64,000 bases of DNA from Paraphysomonas bandaiensis (GCA_965644295.1 CBFFRP010000218.1:62001-126000), one strand, 5' to 3'. Numbered from the stretch's first letter, positions 47,301 to 58,048 are shown. Made by a program: numbers and translations. Notes: generated from the sequence alone by a model not told the origin.

Positions 47301-49269
47301 GATAATGTAAGCCCCATATATATATCTGTACATATCTAGTGCTATATCGTATGGGCTCATATAATTGTGATGCTGCATTGTCAAGGCTCGTATACATATA
47401 TATATATATGTATGTAGCGCAGTGTTAAAGGGTTCTTATATTGCTATTCTTTATAGAATGGAATGACAGCTTTGCACTGTGCTGCCTCAAACTGTCACAG
47501 AGATATAGCCGAGTATCTTGTGAGTGCAGGAGCAGGTTATAATATACAAGATAATGTAAGCCCCATATATATATCTGTACATATCTAGTGCTATATCGTA
47601 TGGGCTCATATAATTGTGATGTTGCATTGTCAAAGCTCGTATATATATATATGTATGTAGCGCAGTGTTAAAGGGTTCTTATATTGCTACTCTTTATAGA
47701 ATGGAAGGACAGCTCTACACTGGGCTCTTCCCAAAGGTCACAGAGATATAGCCGAGTATCTAGTGAGTGCAGGAGCAAATTGTAATATACAAGATATTGT
47801 AAGCAAACCTCACCTATCTAGCCCCATATATATATCTGTATATATCTAGTGCTATATCGTATGGGCTCATATAATTGTGATGCTGCATTGTGAAGGCTCG
47901 TATACATATATATATATTTATGTAGTGCAGTGTTAAAGGGTTCTTATATTGCTACTCTTTATAGAATGGAAGGACAGCTCTGCACTGTGCTGCCTCAAAA
48001 GGTCACAGAGATATAGCCGAGTATCTTGTGAGTGCAGGAGCAGATTATAATATACAAGATAATGTAAGCCCCATATATATATCTGTACATATCTAGTGCT
48101 ATATCGTATGGGCTCATATAATTGTGATGTTGCATTGTCAAGGCTCGTATATATATATATATGTATGTAGCGCAGTGTTAAAGGGTTCTTATATTGCTAC
48201 TCTTTATAGAATGGAAGGACAGCTCTACACTGGGCTCTTCCAAAAGGTCACAGAGATATAGCCGAGTATCTAGTGAGTGCAGGAGCAGATTATAATATAC
48301 AAGATAATGTAAGTAAACACACCTATCTACCCCCACATGTATGCGTGTATAGATGTATGTACGGTGCAATATTATAATGACACCTATAGATGTAGCGCCA
48401 CCTTGTAGAGAATCATACATTTATATGTATGTACTGCAGTATTATAAGGGTTCACATATTATACCTATTAATAGGATGGAGGGACAGCTCTACATTGGGC
48501 TCTTTTAAAAGGTTACAGAGATATAGCCGAGTATCTATTGGGTGCTGGAGCAGATTGTAATATACAAGATAATGTAGGTACCCCTCTATATGTCCACCCG
48601 CGTGTGTACATTCTGCAATTGCATAAGGCCTCATATACTTAATATGTGTGTATAGTGTAATGTCTAAAGGTTAATATGCTGTTACTATTAAAATAGGATG
48701 GAAGGACAACTCTGCACTGTGCTGCCTCAAAAGGTCACAGAGATATAGCCGAGTATCTAGTGGGTGCAGGAATAGATTGTAATATACAAGATAATGTAAT
48801 AGTAACCCCACATGTCCACCTGCATGTGTACATTTCTGCAATGTCGTAATGGTCCATATACATAATATGTATGTGTATAGTGTAATATTATTAGGGCTCA
48901 TATATTGTTACTATTAATAGAAAGGAAGGACAGCTCTGCACTGGGCTCTTTTAAAAGGTCACAGAGATATAGCCGAGTATCTAGTGGATGCTGGAGCAGA
49001 TTGTAATATACAAGATAATGTAAGTAACCTCAGCCATCTAACCCACATATAGATGTGTGTACGGTGCAAAATTGTAAGGCCTCGTATATTTGTAGTGTTA
49101 CATTGTCAAGACTTATATACATATAATTATGTGTGGTTCTTATATTTTGTTACTATTAAAATAGGATGGAAGGACAGCTCTTCATTATGCTGCCTCAGAA
49201 GGTCATAGAGATATAGTTGAGTATCTAGTGGGTGCAGGAGCAGATTGTAATATACAAGATAATATGTAA
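44364..49269 (+). CDS. Ankyrin-repeat protein, one repeat per exon
   Basis: Exon 1 (44364-44453) encodes [20 protein letters not shown] and more. Seventeen further exons each of 99 bp, phase 0-0, encode one 33-residue ankyrin repeat of the form [20 protein letters not shown], LVxAGADxNIQ. Exon starts: 45250, 45467, 45712, 45955, 46220, 46469, 46714, 46963, 47208, 47457, 47700, 47965, 48210, 48475, 48697, 48921, 49165. The last reads through AATATG to a TAA at 49267-49269, giving about 592 residues. Canonical TALH and GHxxIAxYL motifs are intact in nearly all. Ankyrin arrays bind proteins; the partner is unknown. Exons plus introns have been duplicated together in blocks of about 245, 494 and 1745 bp. 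Since every exon is symmetrical, exon skipping would only shorten the array. An alternative start in frame lies at 44286. Confidence 0.88.
44486..45034 (+). repeat. 45-bp minisatellite, 12 copies, in ankyrin intron 1
   Basis: Twelve head-to-tail 45-bp units (starting at 44521 and every 45 bp to 45016), essentially identical: ATGCTATACACACATACATG followed by TATATACACATATGCTTATAGGGTC. Each unit contains a sequence like a 3' splice site, TGCTTATAG/GG. Two plus frames remain open through the array, as expected for a unit divisible by three. Confidence 0.97.
45712..48063 (+). repeat. Tandemly duplicated exon-intron units of the ankyrin gene
   Basis: Units of 243-265 bp (99-bp exon plus intron) recur. 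A three-exon block starting at 45712 recurs at 47457, 1745 bp later, with the same unusual exon variants (SNCHRDI, then [10 protein letters not shown]) and the same long third intron. Between them, a two-exon 494-bp block occurs at 46220, 46714 and (first exon diverged) 47208. Confidence 0.9.
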
Positions 49270-49995
49270 GTAACATGACCTATCTACCCGCATATATATT
49301 AATATATTTAATATATTAATGAAACTGATAATTTTTATGTGTTTATTGCCTTAACCTTTTGTATTGTGACCTCTGATTATGTAAATTCTGCTTATATATA
49401 ACCTGCGACAATATAGTCATCACTTTACACTGCTACAGATCACGTATTATTGTTGTATGACAGGCATGTTGTGTAATATACGATATATTAGTGTGATGTA
49501 ATGTAATTCCCTATATATTAAGCATTTCTCACCACATGTCCTCTGTTGTAGTCGACTTCTTTGATATAACAATAGAATTTGTTCGACAATAATTTAAAGT
49601 ACCTGACTGAATGTTGAGCTCACTCAATTCTATGAATCACTACATGCATTTAGAATTGTAATATGCATTTGTCATCATTCATTGTAATCACTATATTGAT
49701 GTTTTCACTGTAGCCAACCAATATTTTACGATCTCAGATAGACACTATCTTATTATACAGTTAATATATTTCAGTTTCAAACCTAGTTCGTATAACTTCA
49801 TTTGGTTTATATAATACAATATACTATATTCTACTTTATTCTGTACTCTTCAAAAGACAGTTTGTTATCTAAAAAAACAAAGATGCAGCGTTCAATTATT
49901 TACAAAAATATAAAACGCAAACCTCCCTCTTGAAAGCTAATGAACAAGGGTAAGCTAGAGTTGATATGCACTCTTTTCTTACTACATGTATGTAA

Positions 49996-50220
49996 TTATA
50001 TAATATTATTCCTAAGTCGTAAGTATGTTTCTAACCATTCCGTTCGACGTTCGATAAATGTAGTCAGATGGTCGTCCTTTGGTAGTAATTCCATGTAGCA
50101 TGTAGTACGTGACTGTGGTGGCTGTTGTATTATTGAAGGCATGAGTTGGAGATGTGTCTGCAGGTTGTATATGTCTGCGCTGGATGTATGTCGATATGGT
50201 CTGAGGTTTATTATAAGTAG
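49996..50220 (-). CDS. Possible terminal exon, no start codon
   Basis: From an acceptor-like GTAG at 50224-50221 the minus strand is open for 75 codons to TAA, with protein-like sequence TTCYMELLPKDDHLTTFIER and RTEWLETYLRLRNNII. A second minus frame over the same bases is open too (GRPSDYIYRTSNGMV), so the reading is ambiguous. It lies inside the inverted-repeat element and might be its degenerate coding region, or a distal exon of the 51724 gene. Confidence 0.3.
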   Translation of the reverse strand, partial: LLIINLRPYRHTSSADIYNLQTHLQLMPSIIQQPPQSRTTCYMELLPKDDHLTTFIERRTEWLETYLRLRNNII

Positions 50221-50884
50221 CTACCTGTCTTCAGTTTGAGTGTGACTGTAATAGTGTTTGAGAGGTTAAGTCGTCGTCTTGAGGTAGATACTCAAAGTAA
50301 AAATGAGGATAGCCAGATTATTGCTAGGATGCGGTGCGTTTCGTGCTCTGGTGTTGGAGGGAAGTGTACTGGGAGTTTTTTTATATATCGGGGGATATGA
50401 CTGGTATTATATTGATAAAATCTTTATCTTTAAACATTCAGATCATCACTTTCTTAGAGGATAATACGGTTGTATTGTATGTTCGAGTTAGAGCATCTCA
50501 ATCATTGCCTTATAATATATCTAACTTTTCCGACTACTCCAGAGTGATAGCATGCATTGGCATATGAGTAGGATAAACCTCTTTCGAAATTGTGTCTACC
50601 ACATTTATCTTTTTTTCAGCTTGCTTTGTTACTTAAATTTGAGATATATATAGCTATATATTTGTATGAATTATATAGCCAGTTTATGACAGTTCATGTC
50701 ATACTTCAAGTATTTCATATGTATTATCTACCGTATTTCAAAATTTACGACACAGACACAGAATAAACCGGTATCATGTACGTGCTATTTACCCTCTATA
50801 TAGTAACTAACTACTACTTATACCAACCTCATTTTTTAGCCACAATAATACATTAATTATTAAGTATTTCTTTAACTGCAGTCA

Positions 50885-51010
50885 TGAGTTATTTTACCCC
50901 ATATTATTTTAGGAGTATAACAACAAGAGTGTGTAATCTTATGAGTCATTCTACCCCGTATAATATATATTATTAGTAGTAGTACAACAAGAAGCATGTT
51001 ATTTTTTCAG
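50885..51010 (+). repeat. Local direct repeat
   Basis: Two imperfect copies of a ~60-bp unit, CATGAGTTATTTTACCCCAT and TATGAGTCATTCTACCCCGT, each followed by an A/T stretch and TACAACAAGA-like sequence. Inside the inverted-repeat element. Confidence 0.6.
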
Positions 51011-51723
51011 CACTCTATAATTCAAACCGTATTGACTCCTCTAGACTGTTTCTTGATCTATATATAAAATGACCATTTATATGATTATCTTTAACTCTAG
51101 TCAATATAAAATTATATATGCTATATATATTACGTTGCAATATAATAGTATGTTGTAGTGATGTTGTTGACGATAGTGAGTACTATCAAAAATATAATAA
51201 AAAAAACTGCATTTATATCATCTTTACGTAGTACTAATTCCTTTGACGAATACACTCCAAATTTCTATTCTACGGCGTATCAGAAATAGAAGCTTGATAC
51301 GCAGCTGATACGATATTTCAAATTCATTCACATATAAGATTAGCTGTACAGGTCAACGACTACGACTTCTTGATAACTTCAGTAAATATAAACGTTGCAG
51401 CAAATACGTTCCAAATGTCTACAGTACAGAATTGGGCAGGTCTTCTTCGAACAAATTCCATTGTTTTATATCGAAGTATTCAACTACAACAGAGGGTATG
51501 GTGAGAAATGCTTAATATATAGGGCATTACAGTACATCACACTGATATATCATATATTACACAACATGCCTGTCATACAACAATAATGCAGTTTAAAGTA
51601 ATTTGTAGCAGTTTAAAGTGATGACTATTGCCGCAGGGTATATATAAGCAAAAATGACATAATCAGAGGTCACAATATAAAAGGTTCGCGTATGTCCCAA
51701 TATAAAATATAAATAGCATCAAT

Positions 51724-52808
51724 TTATATATGTGTTGAATATAATTCGCAGTGTATACCTTCCTTTTTCAATCCAAAGCCGCCATCAACGACATCTTCAC
51801 ATAGGCATTCCTCATTCGATATAGACCATTCACAAGGATTACATATTGGATCTTTAATAGTGACAGGAGACGAACAATGATCAGTTGACAATTTTTCTCC
51901 ATAATGACATGATTCGAAGGTGTTGAGTGATTTAATAGCAGAAGATGGTGCCTCTCGAAGCTTTCTCTGCACTGATTCAACAAAACTAAATGCAATTCAG
52001 ATTACTATACAGTATATCGTTTGCCATCATCATGTGTATATTGTATCCATATAGCATCATATTATATAGCCGTTTTTCACTATAAATATTGTACAATGTA
52101 CATATTAGTGTTCCGCAAAGTAACAGAAAGACTCTTATATGTACATCTAGTAGGATATATATACACATCTCAAAATGAATTGTAGTCGCGTATGAAATAT
52201 TTTTTAACTAATAATTGCTACAGTAACATACCGAATAGCATCCAGCAAATTCAAAAAAGAAGAATAGCTGGCTGACACTTCATTCAGAGTTCCATAGAGA
52301 GCGGATAGTACTATATAATATTGCATTATACTCTTGCACACTAACTCATGCTGCACTGGATAGAGTGCGATGTCCAATAAAGTATAAATGTGTTATACGT
52401 ACAAGCTTCACACTACCTGACGACACAACCTCTTTTTGAGCTCCCAACTCCCATCTGCAGACTATTTAGTATTGCACGACCAAGATAAAGTATTGTAGCG
52501 TAGAATATACGAGCTCATGTCATGCTACATCACCGACTTGATGTTGTTTCTCAGGTAAACGACTTGAGCTGGCTCCATTTTTCTTACGAATACAAGGAAC
52601 CTGTTCCAACAGCATAACTCTTGATACTCACAGCAATGTGTACTGTAGAATATACAGTATAACGTACATATCTATCCAATTAGTTGTGTCGCTTTCAATG
52701 TCACCACAGATGTGGTCATCGTTCATAACATTCGAGTCAGTGCTATGATATGATTGATAGGCCTCTCTATGTACAGGTGTGCCCTCAACAGTACATTGCT
52801 GACCATTA
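51724..52808 (-). CDS. Multi-exon gene of unknown family, 5' end uncertain
   Basis: Four exons join in phase on the minus strand: 52808-52668, 52454-52417, 52310-52232 and 51985-51724. The joined reading runs NVMNDDHICGDIESD, TTNWIDI, then WELGAQKEVVSSV, LSALYGTLNEVSASYSSFL, NLLDAIRFVESVQRKL and a Cys-rich end (CNPCEWSISNEECLCEDVV). The central part looks helical. Three of the exons are too short to appear as ORFs; phase agreement at all three introns supports the model. Upstream exons are needed; a candidate N terminus is the frame from ATG 53197 (MNWITTAKKRTKPSSSHHS), but I could not find a donor of the correct phase. Function unknown. Confidence 0.6.
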
Positions 52809-54194
52809 CTATACAATTATATGAATATATTACACTCTATATCCTCATATAGCATCATACTTATAATATAAGATCTCTGTCATCTGATTGGCTGATAGTA
52901 CACCGGCTCTGTTATCTGATTGGCTAATAATGGACTGATCTCTGTGCCTTAAGAATAACACTGTATCTATAATGAGGTAGTTTGAAGAGATAAGAGGAGA
53001 ATACCGTCTCGAGATATCCCTTTATGAGTGTTGTTAAGGGTGTTGTGAGGAGTGTGACTGTGTGTTTGACTGTGTGTGTGGTTGTGAGAAGTTACACATG
53101 ATTTGATTGGATAAGAGGTCTTTCTTCTGATAGAAGAGATAGAGTGATGTGAAGAAGAGGGTTTGGTACGTTTCTTTGCTGTGGTTATCCAGTTCATTGT
53201 AATGAGAGTGGTGTGTTAATATGTCTATGTATGTATGTATATGTGACATGTTTAAGTATTGCTAGAGATGTACATATATATACTATAGAAGTACATATAT
53301 ATAGTACATAGGTACATATATATATACTAATAGAGGCATAGATAGATATCTAGATATCTACTAGAGAAGTACATATATCTATAGAGGTACATATATATGT
53401 ATACATTATCACACTTCACTTCACTTCACTTCATGTGCCTTCAATACAGCAGTATGGTGTCTTATATACATATCTATAGTATGTTAACTACTGTAATAGA
53501 GGTATATGTATGTATGTATATGATACCACTGACTGATAGGATCACACTTCACTTCACTTTCCACTTCATATATCTACTTTCGTATACAATATCTGGAATG
53601 ATATACAGCATAGAAACCAATAATTTTTATATGCAATTTAGGTTGCTAGATACAAAAATACCCAGATTTTTATGACCCCAGTGTTTCTGCAAAGCCAACC
53701 TTGTACTGTACATGGATGGTTCAACAGCACCAGGAGTACACAACTACAGTGTACCTACCTACATCTAGAGCAGTACATACAGCTGTCCATATACCATATT
53801 TCACCACCCATAAAATCAAACAAATCATCCCCCTCTATCTCCTCTATCATCTATATGATTGGCTATTAATCCACCTCTATTACATACATATATATACACA
53901 TGCCTCACTGTGTGTTATATATGCATATATACATACAATCCTATCAACCAACTCACTCATCTGAATACCCCACCATCACTACTTAACTTCCATAGAAACT
54001 CTTCATCAATCACTCTTTATTCTCCTTTTACTTTCTCATTGTTCCGTTAAGCTCTAACGTAACTGTATCTCTCTGAAATGTCTGTATATACATACATCTA
54101 TCTATACATATATATATATACAAATATATACACAGAATCATATATATACAACAATACATTCTCTGGTCTATACAATCCTGATCTACAATATAAC
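52809..54194. other. 5' region of the 51724 gene and divergent promoter
   Basis: Contains the possible first exon (53197 back to about 52980, minus strand), a repeated GATTGGCT(A/G)AT motif (52887, 52917), GTACATATATAT microsatellite-like repeats at 53268-53400, and short TTCACTTCACTTCACTT arrays (53405-53433, 53540-53568). The AT-rich segment before 54195 is probably the leader of the plus-strand gene. Confidence 0.45.
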
Positions 54195-56128
54195 ATGGAA
54201 GCATATGGGGCTTCATGGTTAGCTCATAAATCACGTTTAATATATAAATATAACAAACTCAAAGATATGTATATATTTGAACAAGCTACACTATGGATTG
54301 TATTAGATCATGATGAACAAACACAAGCACAAAATGTTTTATTAACACGTGATTATTTAGATTTATTTGTTGAACATTTATCATCTACAACAAATCTATT
54401 ACGTTCACATGATATTGATTCGTATTTATTATTATCTATGAGGAGGAAGATACGGGCTTTAAAACATCATGCTTTATCACTAGATGGTCCTTTTCATGCA
54501 GATACTATTGCTATTATACCGTTCTCAACACGACATGCAGTTGGGAAGCGTAATGAAAACGTTATTGCTTTACAGAATATGAGATTATCGTTTTTCGAAG
54601 CCACATTCTGGTCTATTTACAGGTATGTGTAAGTTTAGTTCCCCGTTTTAGATTAATTTGACACTATATATTGCGTGATGTGTGGGATTTATATTATGAG
54701 TCAAAGTATTGCACATGTTGTATAGGATAAAGGACGATGAGAATCGCTCAAGTCAGTGAGAAATATTAATGGAATTCTGTTCAGCTTATGTATATACTAC
54801 ATTACACGTGTTCAATGAGCATTATATACTATAGTACTATGTAATGCAGTATATGCTTAGTTTCAGATGTTTTATACTTTGTTCTACACTTATTGGATGT
54901 GTCTTGAAGTTCATTATTACTTTATTATCCAGATACATCCGACATATTGCAGTAGGAGTATCGAACAAAGATGAACTAATCCGACTGAAAAAACTGGATC
55001 TCCCAATTTTCCATATATTCGAGGTTGGCGCTGTTTGAAATATACTGTTTTTATCTCGCTGTGATAATGTATGCTGAGAAGCTATAGTATATATTACATT
55101 TCATCAGCCACGATATACATCATTGAGACTGATGTGGTGTGTATTCGGATATATATACTTTCGGATGGCGCATATCTGATTACGCCACCATATTAAGTCC
55201 TCTTATCCTTTTATATCAGGTGATTGCATCTGAAAACGACCCACGGTGGGACTTGCCTAAAAGGCTTCTTTTGTCTTCGGCGGAGGCTTTAATGGGCAAC
55301 TATTCGGTCCCGAATATTTCTTCAGGGAACCCCAATTACTATCAACAATATCATCAAGCAGACGAGTCACATGGCAGCCTAAGCGCCAAATGGAAGGAGT
55401 TTAATTATGTGTATTACACAGAGAACGACCAAATTCTTCACATGAGGATGCACCGTACACTTCACGAATTCATGAAGTCCACGGAAGGACAGTTTATGAT
55501 GGTGCCACATAGAATGCAAGTGAGTATGAATTGACTGGATATTGTACATTTGTTATACCCACAAATTACTCAGTAGTTATTCAGTCATATATGTAATGTA
55601 TGCTTTACTGTAGACTCTACTTCTTCCTAAGAGTTTACCTAAAAAGTTACAGAGCTCCCTGACTATTGATTCTTGGCGCCGAGAAGTGTAAGATAACAAT
55701 CCACATGTTTACAATATTCAATGTCAATACATCGTGCACTACATTTATATGCATGTTTCATGGTTCTGTTTTCCTTGTCATGGATAATATCTCACGATGT
55801 TTCTTGTATCAGTCTTTCTGATGTGCACCTCACTATTGAGAACGCTACATCCCCGGTTGGCAGCTGCTGTGATAACGGTCGATATTATTTCAAATCATCA
55901 TGTGGTAACTTCTGGTATAATTGTGAAGATTGGGGTTTGAAAAACATGAAAAACTGGATGAAGTTTGGAAAATATGGGTTTTCTATGCCACAAACCACTG
56001 AACATTTAGGTAGATGCGAGTATAGTCCAGTCAGGAAGTACTGTCCTATCCCACCCAACTGCAAATATAGAATACCCAGGAGTATATCAGATGGGTGTTG
56101 GGAAATTCAAAACGTATCATCGATATAG
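54195..56128 (+). CDS. Glycosyltransferase-like protein, 5 exons
   Basis: Exons 54195-54622, 54933-55023, 55220-55519, 55614-55687 and 55813-56128 join in phase to give 402 residues. The N-terminal region contains a beta-strand/helix pattern (DTIAIIPFSTRHAVGKR, then RLSFFEATFWSIYRYIRHIA, VGVSNKDEL) typical of nucleotide-sugar-binding folds. The central motif NYVYYTENDQILHMR (YYTENDQ at 238-244) resembles the Asp-containing metal/donor site of some eukaryotic glycosyltransferases, followed by VPHRM. The C-terminal third is Cys/Trp-rich (GSCCDNGRYYF, FWYNCEDWGLKNM, HLGRCEYSPVRKYCPIP). No signal peptide or transmembrane anchor is obvious, which is odd for a Golgi enzyme; an upstream exon may be missing. 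The family assignment is inference from motifs; the gene model itself is well supported. Confidence 0.7.
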
Positions 56129-56577
56129 TGTTACTAAAAATAAATAAGTTTTCCGACATCTCTGTGTTGTATTGCTCGGACATCCGTTAAACTAAATAAA
56201 ACATTCACACTTCTGTCGCACCAAGGCTGCGTAACAATTAATTGAATTGCATATAATTGCAATTAAATTGCATGGAATATATGAAATAATTGCAATTTAC
56301 TGTAATTGCTTGCTGGAAAGTTGCAATTAATATCAATTATTTACAATTTTGTATAAGGATATATTAGAATTAGCATTTGGAAAACATTAAGGACGACTTG
56401 TTGATTTTTTTGCTTAGTTTCTACACAATTAGTAGTGGAGTAAATATGCTTCAAGCAGCGGTACGTAATGCTTTGGTCGTGCGAAGTTGCTTTTGTTCTT
56501 GGTGCGCTTGGTGTCTCTCATCAGTGAGTCGACACCATCACATTCTTTTTCCTCGTCTTCATCATGATCTCTCAACA

Positions 56578-57060
56578 TAGTGGACTCACACCTTTTCGTG
56601 GTGTTCTGGGGGATAACCGGAGATATTTTTTGGGAAACTAACGTGAGCTGTATATATAGTCAGTAGATATTGTTCTGCCCAATCATAGCCAAATGTTTCT
56701 GTGGTACAAAGGACATTAATTAGTGTCACTTGTGTAGACATCTTTGAGCCTTGACGAATAAACAGGCATTCGGGAATGGGCCCACCTCAAGGGCATCCGG
56801 GGTATTGGGCTGCCTACTGAAGTCAAGCATCCGGGCTGTTCGCCATACGAAAAGAGAACGAAAGTGGTTGCACCTTGGTCCTTGTGGTGACGCACAAGCA
56901 ACTTTCGTAGCGTAAAAAAGTAGTAGGATATCAGAGTTGAGCTCTCAACAAAGTCGGATTAGCACCTTTTCGTGATGTTCTGGGGAACAAGTACCGGAGA
57001 GATTCTCCTACTAATTGTTTTTGCTACGTTAGTTCTGACCCTTACACTCCTATTGCTAAT
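56578..57060 (+). repeat. R1 repeat copy plus partial second copy
   Basis: Copy 1 (56578-56945) runs from CACACCTTTTCGTGGTGTTC through GGGCCCACCTCAAGGGCATC, TGCCTACTGAAGTCAAGCAT and GACGCACAAGCAACTTTCGT to GAGTTGAGCT. At 56946 a second start, CTCAACAAAGTCGGATTAGC, ACCTTTTCGTGATGTTCTGG, begins and runs to the CTCCTATTGCTAATAATC terminus, so the 56.6-kb locus is a nested or tandem pair. Confidence 0.85.
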
Positions 57061-57275
57061 AATCAGACATTCACTACTTCTTCATCGTGATGATGGCCAT
57101 AATAGAACCTGAGATGTGTGAAATCTATAACATTTGAAATTTAATTACAAGTAATTGTTACGCAGTCCTGTGTAGCACAATATGAATATATATCTCCTGT
57201 TCAACGCAAAGTTGAAAAGGATACTTCCCACTTAAGTGTGTTGTAGTCGAATTGTGTATTGCGTTTGTATTACCC

Positions 57276-57343
57276 TATATATTGATATACGGGGACTCTG
57301 TGACACTTTTAGTGTCACATAGTTCCCCATATATCAATATATA
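57276..57343. repeat. Long hairpin (32-bp arms, 3-nt loop)
   Basis: TATATATTGATATACGGGGA followed by CTCTGTGACACT pairs with AGTGTCACATAGTTCCCCAT followed by ATATCAATATATA with only a few mismatches. It lies at the upstream border of the viral-like block and could be a cruciform, a terminal hairpin or a transcription terminator. Confidence 0.85.
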
Positions 57344-57602
57344 CCCCTTCCATCAATTTATAGGCGATAGCACTTCCTGAAACTTGGTGGGAGCACATAC
57401 CGAAAGAAGGGTGGTTCAGTCAAGGTTTTGGTAAGTGTCAACAACTGCAAAGCGTTTTTCGAAGTCGATTTCTAAGGTTCCCCCACTGTGTAAATTAACC
57501 GACATTGAATAATCCGTGGGTGTGAATTCACGTGACGTACGAGTGTCACAGAATCCCCTACCATAATTTGTGTGGGTGACACAGAATTACAAGATCGCAA
57601 TT

Positions 57603-57669
57603 TACCCGGAAAATAAATTCGTTTAATTTTCCTCGGATTATTTTCTTAAAACTATAATAAAAACAAAAG
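57603..57669 (+). promoter_or_regulatory. Repeated upstream sequence of GIY-YIG gene 1
   Basis: TACCCGGAAAATAAATTC, then GATTATTTTCTTAAAACTAT and AATAAAAACAAAAG directly before ATG. The same block precedes the second GIY-YIG gene, so it is probably the promoter/leader, duplicated with the gene. Confidence 0.6.
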
Positions 57670-57996
57670 ATGGAAAATTTCATTGTGTACAAAATTACCG
57701 GAACGCATACAAATAAAACATATTATGGAAAAACAATGCTACCTGTAGAAGAACGCCTTTCCCTTCAGCTATCATCTTATAGACACCACAAAGAGACATA
57801 TTGTTTATCACCCTATCTCCCAGTTTTTGATATAATTCGAGAAAATAATAATAGCGATATTAAAATTACAATATTGACACCTGGTTCAACTAATTATTTC
57901 AATAATGCAACAGCAATCGAGAAACACTATATTGAACACAAGATAAAAACTGTTGTAATAAAAATGGATCAGATTATACCATGGAGGAATATCTGA
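57670..57996 (+). CDS. GIY-YIG-type endonuclease, C-terminally shortened copy
   Basis: 108 residues. The N terminus FIVYKITGTHTNKTYYGKT gives the paired GIY-type (VYKIT) and YIG-type (YYGKT) strands; a conserved Arg in EERLSLQLSSYR and the Glu in AIEKHYIEH match the catalytic Arg and Glu of the family. GIY-YIG nucleases nick DNA and are common in homing endonucleases and large DNA viruses. The downstream gene is a paralogue (58101); the sequence after this stop still resembles the paralogue's C terminus (KHSEINK*NVRNI-like), so this copy has acquired an early stop. Confidence 0.7.
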   Translation: MENFIVYKITGTHTNKTYYGKTMLPVEERLSLQLSSYRHHKETYCLSPYLPVFDIIRENNNSDIKITILTPGSTNYFNNATAIEKHYIEHKIKTVVIKMDQIIPWRNI

Positions 57997-58048
57997 TAGA
58001 ATATTCAGAAAAACACAGTGAAATTAATAAATGAAACGTGAGAAATAT

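Larger units (their letters stand above)
49353..51686. mobile_element. Putative element with ~235-bp terminal inverted repeats
   Basis: 49353-49586 and 51448-51686 are inverted copies: the left arm begins AACCTTTTGTATTGTGACCT, includes TGTTGTATGACAGGCATGTT and CCCTATATATTAAGCATTTC, and ends GAATTTGTTCGA. The right arm matches it on the other strand with scattered mismatches and small indels. The 2.3-kb element sits exactly between the end of the ankyrin gene and the end of the 51724 gene. No transposase is recognised inside. It may be a nonautonomous DNA transposon or an inverted duplication; target-site duplications were not identified. Confidence 0.5.
56129..57669. other. Intergenic: R1 copies, hairpin, start of viral-like block
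   Basis: Holds R1 at 56578-57060, a perfect-looking hairpin at 57276-57343 and, from about 57600, the first of the repeated AT-rich promoters of the viral-like genes. The frame at 56377-56580 has no support. Confidence 0.5.

Noticed and set aside
46188-48420. Repeated ~73-aa minus-strand ORFs
   Set aside because: Antisense shadows of the duplicated ankyrin exons and introns, identical because the units are duplicated.
57276-57343. CRISPR-like or tRNA-like structure
   Set aside because: It is a single perfect-stem hairpin without spacer array or tRNA features.
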